Below, one piece after another: positions 56,739 to 64,000 of a stretch of DNA of 64,000 bases. The notes under the pieces were generated by a model. It was not told the DNA's origin. It made no database searches and saw nothing but the letters and a program-made list of their open reading frames with translations. The stretch covers positions 88,425 through 152,424 of the forward strand of contig JANBPK010000713.1 in the NCBI GenBank assembly GCA_027579435.1, given 5' to 3'. Numbering within the stretch: position 1 is the first letter of the stretch; the number at the start of each line of letters is the position of its first letter. Both the position numbers and the translations under genes were made by a program. Origin of the DNA: Candolleomyces eurysporus (lineage: Eukaryota; Basidiomycota; Agaricomycetes; Agaricales; Psathyrellaceae).

Positions 56739-56974
56739 GTAGTAGTGGAGGTAAATCGTAGTGGTCCTCGTATTGTACTACATAAAACAGTCTGTCGTCC
56801 AGTATACAAATTATGTCCAGACATCCAAACACCATAATCAAAGAACTACAAAGGAATGGTACATAATATATCATCATCGATGGTCCAGAAAGAACGAAAA
56901 TGAACAGAAATACATCCAAAAGAGGAGAAAATGTCATGCAATACAAACATCGCTGGAGTGACACTCGTCTTGTA

Positions 56975-59900
56975 TCACTGCTCTCGAGTCGGCCGATTCA
57001 AGAGCTGACTCAACTTATTCGCCGCCAAACTCTTCGCAACCGCATCTCCCTCATCCTCCTCTCTCACAGGCCCCGCAACACTATTCCGATTATGAACCTG
57101 GCTTGACCTACTCGGAGACAAAACCAACGAAAACCTTTTCTGTCGCGTTGGCGTCGATTCCTGATTATCGTTGTTCTCCTCAACACCACCGCCACCACCG
57201 CCACCACTACCACCTTCAATCACCAACGACGCTCTGGCGGTCACCTGCGTCGTCTGCAGCGCCACTGCAGGCATCGAGAACCTCTTCTTCCTCCTAGCCG
57301 TATCCTCTTCCTTCCTCTTCGTCGGGGAAGTTGGCGGCGACGCCTGTGGAATAAAAGAACTCGACGGTGGTGTAAAAAGCAGTCTGGAGAGCCGAGCTTC
57401 CAATAAGAGCTGTTCCCTATCCTCGTCCTCAGTCTCGCTTGTCCACTCCTTTCCACTCTCAATGGCCGTATCCGTGAAAACGTCGTCATGAACATCTCCT
57501 TCGAAACTCTCCCCACGATCGTGCGCTTCAAAGTCCTCCAAAATCTCGTGATAACTCCTCAGCTTGTGATGAGGCCGCAGATGGATAACTCGAGGAGGCT
57601 CCTTCTCTCCAAAACTACGGGGTCGCTCCAGATCAAGAGATGTATCCGCGGGACCATGCTTGATGTCAATCGCCATCAGAGCTTGAGGTTGAGTGGGTTT
57701 GGAAGGCATCGACGGCATTGATAACCACGAAGGTAAGTTCGAAAGCGATGATATCGTATCTTCGTTAACCTCGGGTGGAAGAGGATTATCGTCGTCGATG
57801 ATTGGGAAAACGGTTTCATAGCACACATCGCACGCTCGCGCGGGCTTTGTCGACTCGCCCTTGCCGGAAGCGTCGGCGATGTAGAATGTCTACCAAACCA
57901 AGTCGATCATGAGCCGAGGTGAACATGGAGGAGGAATCGGGATATGATACTCACCCTGCCGGAACACGCATTACAGACACACCGCCCACAAAGACGGCAA
58001 TGGTGCCTCCTTCTTCTCCACCCAAACAGTTTACCACACCTCATACACTCATTCGTCTTCCCATCAGGAATCCACACCGGTGGGACCCAATGTTCCACTT
58101 TCCGTCTCCGTTCGCTCGGCTGTTTCTTCTCCTTCTCTTTTCCACGTTTCGAAGGAGACATTGGTGGACTAACAGGGTTGTTCCCTTGTACAGTGGCGAG
58201 GCGATCATCAGACGGGTGGAAGGGAAGAGCTTGCAACGAGCGCCGAATATGGTTCGTCGACGATGACGACGTCAACGTGGAATTTGGATTGATAGCATGG
58301 AGACTTTGGAGAAGTTCGGCCTTTGCGTGTCGGATAGACGTCACCCATTCGTCTCGACTCTGTTCGGATTCTACACCGCAGAAAGAACAGAAATCAGTTT
58401 GTTTTACTAACCGAGAGAGGCAGAATGGATGAACCCACCAGCGTAAACCACAAAGCTCTCCTCGGGATTGAGAATTTCGAATCGGTATTCTTCACCAAGA
58501 ACAGAGCCAACGGTGACCTCCACATCTACAAGATCCACTTTGCCTTTGAACACCCATTTCTCATCCGTAGACGAGTTTCCCCGCCTCTTGGCCATCGCCG
58601 GAGGTGGAGGAAGCGGCGACTGCGACTGCGGATGATACGACCTCCTATTCCCATATTTACTTGGAGTATTCGGGGTCGAAGGAGTTTCACTGCGATCAGC
58701 TGAATTAGATCTACCCACACGGGGAAGTTGAGCTTCACTTCGACTTCGATTTCGTAGAAGAGGGGCTGGGCGTGTGGGAGCGGAAGTCGAAGGGGTATGA
58801 ATCGGACTGTTGCTACTGTTGGCGTTACTATTGTTTCCCCCGCTGCCGCTGCTCCAGGCGCCGAGAGATTCCCAATCCCATGGATCGACGGAAGCCAGCC
58901 AGACGAGACAGTCGGAGAAAAGGAGGAACTCTCTTGGTTTTGGAGGGTCGTTGCGCTCGACGTGAAGTAAAGAACCGCGCTTTATCAACGTCCTTCCTGG
59001 TGAAAGCAACTGGAAAGGGAGATTGCTTGTCGCTCGTTGCAATGCGAGGAGCGCAAGAGTTTGAGCATGTGTGTGAAGTGACGTGTTGAGGCCAACAGTA
59101 ACTGTGCAGGCGTTAGAAAGCTCCTTGGCAAAAAGAACGAACGACATACTTTTGGACACGAGCCCATGGGCGACCACAAGCTGGGCGTGTTCAGGGTCAT
59201 CGTGGCTGGTGGTTGCAATCAAGTCCTTGAGAAGCAAAAGATACCGGGGACAGCGTTGGACAACTGTCAAGAGCCAATCGCGCAACTTGAGCTTTCCACA
59301 CCGAGGATCTGACTCTTGGCGTAGAATGAAATCTGCAAAAACGGAATTGTACCGCGGGTTTGGACGAGTCGCAGTGGGCAATGTTGTGAGTTCAGTGAGT
59401 GAAGATATGATGGAGGGGAAATGAGTGATGAACGGGTTATAGAGTGATAGATAAGGGAAATGGGATAGGAGAAGAGCGGAGAGAGGAAGTGGACCATCCT
59501 TGGACTTTTCGAGTAGCGCGTCCAGAGCGGACAGGAATGACCGGTGGAGATTCCAAATGTCGATGAAATTGGAGAATATCGAGTTAAGACTTGGTCTGTC
59601 CAGAAGCGGGTCAGAGGTATCCAGAGATTCAATTATAGGGACAAGGAAATGCTAAGGACGGTTGCTGTTAGCAACGGGCCAGGGATAGAATAGAGCGTAC
59701 TGACCGAATAGATTAAATCCAATCCTTTCACATAGGCTTTTTCTGTTTCGTGAAACTCTTCAATGATTTTCCGGGCCTTTGCTAAACGAGAAGTGTTCTC
59801 CAAGGGCCTGGCGCTCCCGTCGCGTCGTCGTTGCTTCCTTACGGGAGATTCCATGGAAGGCGGTCGAGGCCTCCGAGGTCGCACCGCTCGTTGGGGAGAA

Positions 59901-60130
59901 AGCTCTGCATCCCCAAGACCCGAGTCAAACGATGCGATGCTTATAGCTGACTGTCTGCGTAAAACCGTCGGTGCCGTTGGCAAAGATATCCTTCTGAAGG
60001 GTAAATGAGGCGGTCGAGCGGCTTGCACTGGCCTCCCTTCGCTGGTAGGCTCAGATGCAGGGAAAGCGACAGATGACGCATCTAATGAGAGCCATTCAGA
60101 TACATTACCGTACAAAACAACGAGAGCCAC
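56975..60130 (-). CDS. Rho guanine nucleotide exchange factor with DH, PH and FYVE domains
   Basis: This is likely an FGD-like activator of Cdc42 or Rho at phosphoinositide membranes. The N-terminus is disordered (60130 to about 59790). DH starts KARKIIEEFHETEKAYVKGL and continues SALDALLEKSKDG, FADFILRQESDPRCG, LRDWLLTVVQRCPRYLLLLKDL. PH follows (LLSPGRTLIKRGSLLHVER, FLLFSDCLVWL, then YRFEILNPEESFVVY), interrupted by a long Ser/Asn insert. FYVE is WVPPVWIPDGKTNECMRCG ... RRRHHCRLCG with the basic R-R-H-H-C-R patch, finishing KPARACDVC. A long Ser/Glu-rich tail with a Gly run ends it. About five introns are needed. Confidence 0.88.
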
Positions 60131-60531
60131 GTACTAAGAGCCATAGCGCCAAATCCCACTCTCTACCTGGGTTGTCTGATGTGAATTGCTACCACCACCA
60201 CCGCCCTCGCGTGCCAACGATTCAATGCGTAGAATAGGTTCACCTGGGAGGTTTGTGCAGCTAGGCAGAGAAGATTGACGTCGTCACCATGGAAAAAGTC
60301 TCAGAAACAGTGGACTCGGATTTCGCAGACAAGCAGACCGTTGTGCAAGAATTCTCGTTTTGGCAGTATCGCCTTTGTCTGCCGACGTCATCAGATCCAA
60401 ACATATTAACCGCCGGATCGGCGACGATCGGGTTCTCGACGGATCACCCCCGGGCCGTCGGCGGATCGGTTGCCTTCAGATTAGATTTTTCAGAACTTAC
60501 CATACGGTCGACAGCTATTATCACCACCGCC
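60131..60531 (+). promoter_or_regulatory. Divergent promoter between the RhoGEF and ADE1
   Basis: This 401-bp region lies between divergent starts. An in-frame open stretch upstream of ADE1 begins at 60289 but is not needed for the enzyme. No TATA box is evident. Confidence 0.45.
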
Positions 60532-61655
60532 ATGTCTGCTTTAATTGACTCCAATCTCCCAGCACTAACTCTAATCTCCAAGGGCAAAGTCCGCGATATC
60601 TACTCGACAAGCTCCCCAGACCACCTTCTGTTCGTGGCCTCAGACAGGATCTCGGCGTACGATGTTATTCTGCGAAATGTGTGTCTGGTCTAGATGCAAC
60701 AGGCCATATATCCTGATACATCTGTCCTATTGCTCTTAGGGCATCCCCGGGAAGGGCAAACTCTTGACCCAGATCTCTTTGTTCTGGTTCAACAAGCTCG
60801 CGAACATCATCCCGAACCATTTTGTGACTGCCGATGTGGATCAGATGCCTGAAGAGGTTCGTCAGTACAAAGATCAGTTGGAGGGAAGGACGATGCTTGT
60901 GAGGAAGGCGGAGGTGGTTCAGCTGGAGGCTATCGTACGAGGATATGTCACCGGTCAGTTCGTTGATTTCTTTGCGCCATGAATACATACTAATTAGCTT
61001 AAATGGACTTGCCGTCCAGGTTCGGCGTGGGCGGAATACAAGAAGACTAAAACCATTCACGGTATTTCGATCGAAGAAGATCTAGTCGAAAGCCAGAAGC
61101 TTCCTAAACCACTCTTTACTCCCTCGACTAAAGCCGAGCAAGGAGCCCACGACGAGAACATTTCACCCGAAAAAGGTGAGCACGTCTTTCCACATGTTCC
61201 ATAGTCTCAAATTAACCAACCCTCTCTTAACTATAGCTGCTCAAGTCATCGGACAAGAACTCTACGACCAAATCTCAGAGGTATCCATAAAGCTCTACAC
61301 AACCGCTGCCGAATACGCCTTATCCAGAGGTGTCATCCTCGCCGACACAAAATTCGAATTTGGTCTCATCCCCTCCGCAAGTGGCTCCGGCAAGGACCTC
61401 ATCCTCGTCGACGAAGTCTTGACACCCGATTCGTCTCGCTACTGGCCTCTTTCCGAATACGTTCCAGGAAAGTCTCAGCCGAGTTTCGATAAACAGTACT
61501 TGCGAGATTGGTTGGTCGGTGCCGGATTCCGGAAGGGTTTGGAGAGTGGACCTGAAGGGAAGGAAGGTGAAGGTTGGGTTATTGACGAAAAAGTCGTGGA
61601 AGGGACCAAGAAAAGGTATGAAGAAGCTGTGAATTTGTTGACCTCGGGACAGTAA
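60532..61655 (+). CDS. ADE1: Phosphoribosylaminoimidazole-succinocarboxamide synthase (SAICAR synthetase)
   Basis: This joins aspartate to CAIR with ATP in purine synthesis. Exons are 60532-60678, 60740-60953, 61020-61175 and 61237-61655, all in phase. [24 protein letters not shown] is the ATP-binding start and fixes the [53 protein letters not shown] and [11 protein letters not shown] with [15 protein letters not shown] are all conserved in the family. The total is about 311 residues, as usual for yeast-type ADE1. Confidence 0.95.
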
Positions 61656-62170
61656 TTAGAGTACGGTGAGTCTGGAATGTTCGACTCCATCGCTCCGCTT
61701 CTTTCTAACGTCGACCTCGAACAGGTAGAGAAATAGAAATATGGAGTATCTAGTCGAAAGCCCAGAAGTTCAAATTAAATGTATCTTGTAACAGTATCCT
61801 CTTTTTAAAGATATCTCTCAACTATTCGTCAAATATACTTCTGATCCTCCTCCACCCCAAGACACAGTTGACAGCGCCGCCGGTCCGATATTTAATTAAA
61901 ATTTAATTCATCCTGGCGTTTCTCGTCTTCCAAGAGAAGCGCGAAGCCGTGCCTCCGCCATTGATCGAAGCATGGAGATCTGCAAGCCCCTGAAGTGCCA
62001 GCAGCGGAAAATTAATAGCGCCAGCACTAGCTCGGACGGAACGCCAGTGAACTATACAAAAAAAAACAACTAATATTGCATCTAAGTTTACACTAGGTCT
62101 ATCATGAATACTATTAGAATCGGCAATGTGAGTAGTAGGGTTCAGAAGAGGTAGATAGTAGCGACTAAAT
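61656..62170 (+). other. Intergenic between convergent genes, no gene seen
   Basis: This AT-rich stretch lies between ADE1 and the PC-esterase gene. No open frame is supported. Confidence 0.5.
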
Positions 62171-63852
62171 TTACTGCTCCATCTCCAAGTACAGGAGGTG
62201 GTATATATGGCGGGACCACTCGTTGTAAACGGCCGGTAGGCACCCTATCCAGAACGGTCAGAACTGCAGTACGAAGGCAATATGAAGAAAAACTCACAAT
62301 GCAAGCAGTCCCTCCCCGGCGACCCATGCGCATCGGGCCTCTGCAACGACATCTCGTACAAATCCACAAACAGCCACTTCACTCCTCGCACGTCTTCTCC
62401 TCTCTCAATCGATGCCTTCCGCTCCCTCTGCAATCCCTCAATCTCCTTCCTCCAAACTTGACTGTGCGTGTTGAACATGTCCCAATCCCACCTCCTCCTG
62501 ACCTTTCTATCGACAGGGTTCGTAGCCTGAGCATCTGTAAGCTCGAGGAACCGAGCTTCGTCCTTGAGTGCTTCAGCGGCGTCAGAGAAGGGTTTAGTGT
62601 AGAGGTGGCAACTTGGGTGGCCTGGGTTGGTGGCGCGGTACAGGATGGTGAGGCGAGTGTGCTCCGAGAAGCGTTGGATCACCATCTTGACCATCGTCCT
62701 GTACACCTGGGTTAGGGTAGACCGTTCTTCAACTGGGTCACCCGTTTCTGGAAGCATGTATAGCGTTCCTCTCGACCACTAGAATCGACAAGCCAATTAG
62801 TTAAGATGATGATTCGGGAGGAGAAACGAAATCGTACGCACGTGAGCACCAGTGTTCAAGAACAAGATAGTATCCTTCGTGACAGACTCTTCCTCTCCAG
62901 GTCTTGTCTCTGTCATCCACTTGAAGAATTTGCCCCAATCGTCCGCTCTCTTCATCGAGTGCAGATGCCACTCCCAATCTGGCTGGGCACCGTACAGCCC
63001 TGTGAGGTACCGCAGATCGTCTTCATCTACTAGCATGTGTTCTTCAATGATACTGTATACCGGGTACTTCATGCGAGAGTCTGGGACCCCTGCGCGTTTC
63101 TGGAGTTCCAGAGTCTTGGGGTGACCAGGGTGGAGAATGTGCGAGCGGATACCGCTGTCCTTGGGTAGGTGCGGAGGGTTCACGTCGAGCTGCATCCCGG
63201 CTTCCTGGAGGTACGAGCCGAATGAATGGTCATGCCCTTGCGAGAGTGAGTCTAACCAAAGTTAGCGAACGGATAGATGGTGGATTTGACAGAAAGATTG
63301 TTTAGCGTACCTCCCATGAATACAATTCCACCGGGGGTCTTGAGCAGCCTCACGACGAGGTCTTCGGCGTCCCATGGGATCTGCTCTCCGCGGGCTGGCT
63401 GCCAGACCCAGTTCATGATATCCACCATCCTTTGCTGCTCTAATTGNCTGCTTTTCTTCTGGTGTCCGCGTTACCCCCGCTGGAGGGTCAGCGATTTCGC
63501 ATTTGCTCCATATCGTGGATCCCTTGGTTGCGAAAACCTTTTGGAAGTCGGCGAGCGACTCGAATGGCGGGTCTCGTGGCACCCAGTGGCCTTTTAGACA
63601 TTCGTTGTATTGGCAGAGCGTTGAGTTGATACGACTCTGGCTTGCATCGTCACTGCTAGTGCTAGTGGGTGGGTCATTGTCGACTGCAAACTCATCGCTG
63701 GCCGGCGCCGTGTCGGAAGAGCCCGAGTCTTCATCAGTGAATGTTGTACCATCGCCGTCGGATGACTCCAATGAGCCTTTGAACAGAACGAACAGGCCAT
63801 GAAGGACAAAGAAGAGGGCGACGAGACCCAGGGCGCGTTTGGCTCGTTTCAT
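62171..63852 (-). CDS. Type II membrane GDSL/PC-esterase-like protein (TBL/CAS1-like acyl transfer family)
   Basis: This probably handles O-acetyl or related acyl groups on cell-wall or secretory glycans in the Golgi. The start is taken at MKRAKRALGLVALFFVLHGLFVLF, an N-terminal signal anchor; an in-frame ATG 39 bp upstream (63891) is also possible. CQYNECLKGHWV is the conserved N-terminal Cys block. GIVFMGDSLSQGHDHSF carries the GDS nucleophile, with the codon of the Asp split by an intron (63252-63310). FLNTGAHWSRG follows. The C-terminal DCLHWCLP supplies the D-x2-H residues and is completed by a last exon ending at 62171. The N at 63447 shifts the frame and must be an assembly ambiguity. 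Confidence 0.83.
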
Positions 63853-64000
63853 GGTGGTGAGCGCTCTAGCATGGGAGAAGTTCAAGTTCAAGGAAGGATA
63901 AATATTATTATCAAAGCTGCACCGGAAGCGAAGGGCGCTGGCGCGGATGAACGTACCTCAATTTACCTCAGATATCCCCGAAATGCACTTTGCCGCCCCT
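63853..64000 (+). other. Right-edge sequence upstream of the PC-esterase gene
   Basis: Probable promoter. No further gene can be seen before the window ends. Confidence 0.4.

Noticed and set aside
60289..60531. Upstream in-frame extension of ADE1 by 81 codons
   Set aside because: The conserved enzyme begins at MSALIDSN; the extension has no family support and lies in the divergent promoter.
1..64000. CRISPR arrays, bacterial operons, rRNA or tRNA genes
   Set aside because: No regularly spaced short repeats, no ribosomal sequence and no convincing tRNA arms seen by eye; intron-rich genes mark the DNA as fungal nuclear.

Overview
The window looks like nuclear DNA of an agaricomycete mushroom-type basidiomycete. 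Genes are dense and split by many 48-110 bp GT-AG introns. Lineage-typical families are present: a FunK1-type kinase, a DUF6535 membrane protein and small P-loop GTPases with a conserved three-intron layout. The retroelements are fungal Ty3/gypsy type. Scattered single Ns sit mostly beside homopolymers and break several reading frames, so some apparent frameshifts are assembly artefacts.

Layout. 1-12.1 kb: an unrecognised host gene split by a complete but inactivated Ty3/gypsy element (1195-10389, 454-bp LTRs, 4-bp target duplication). That element carries a spliced antisense gene, itself split by a 1.17-kb solo LTR (8053-9220, 5-bp target duplication AAAAC). A second copy of that LTR lies inverted at 10954-12127. 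12.8-32.5 kb: an expansion zone with seven P-loop GTPase genes or pseudogenes of three subfamilies (here called A, K and R), an unknown 909-aa family (B), an ARPC5 pseudogene, a DUF6535 gene, and relics of repeated segmental duplication of a K-GTPase/BAR-SH3 block.

33-64 kb is mostly ordinary gene space: a BAR-SH3 protein, a SWP73/RSC6-type SWI/SNF subunit, a cytochrome P450, a GPI-type secreted protein, LCL3, the TAH18 diflavin reductase, a decayed B copy, a second P450 in inverted orientation, two small unknown genes, a FunK1 kinase with an altered catalytic loop, a DH-PH-FYVE RhoGEF, ADE1 and a GDSL/PC-esterase.

How genes may work together. LCL3 and TAH18 share a 209-bp divergent promoter; the RhoGEF and ADE1 share a 401-bp one. 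The two P450s are close paralogues flanking the diflavin reductase, but TAH18 is known as the Dre2 partner in Fe-S assembly, so a shared pathway is only a guess. The most unusual biology is the GTPase cluster: subfamily A lies just upstream of the B gene on the same strand, and subfamily R has arginine in place of the Walker A lysine in both copies. Gene duplication and decay are plainly still active here. The role of the cluster is unknown.
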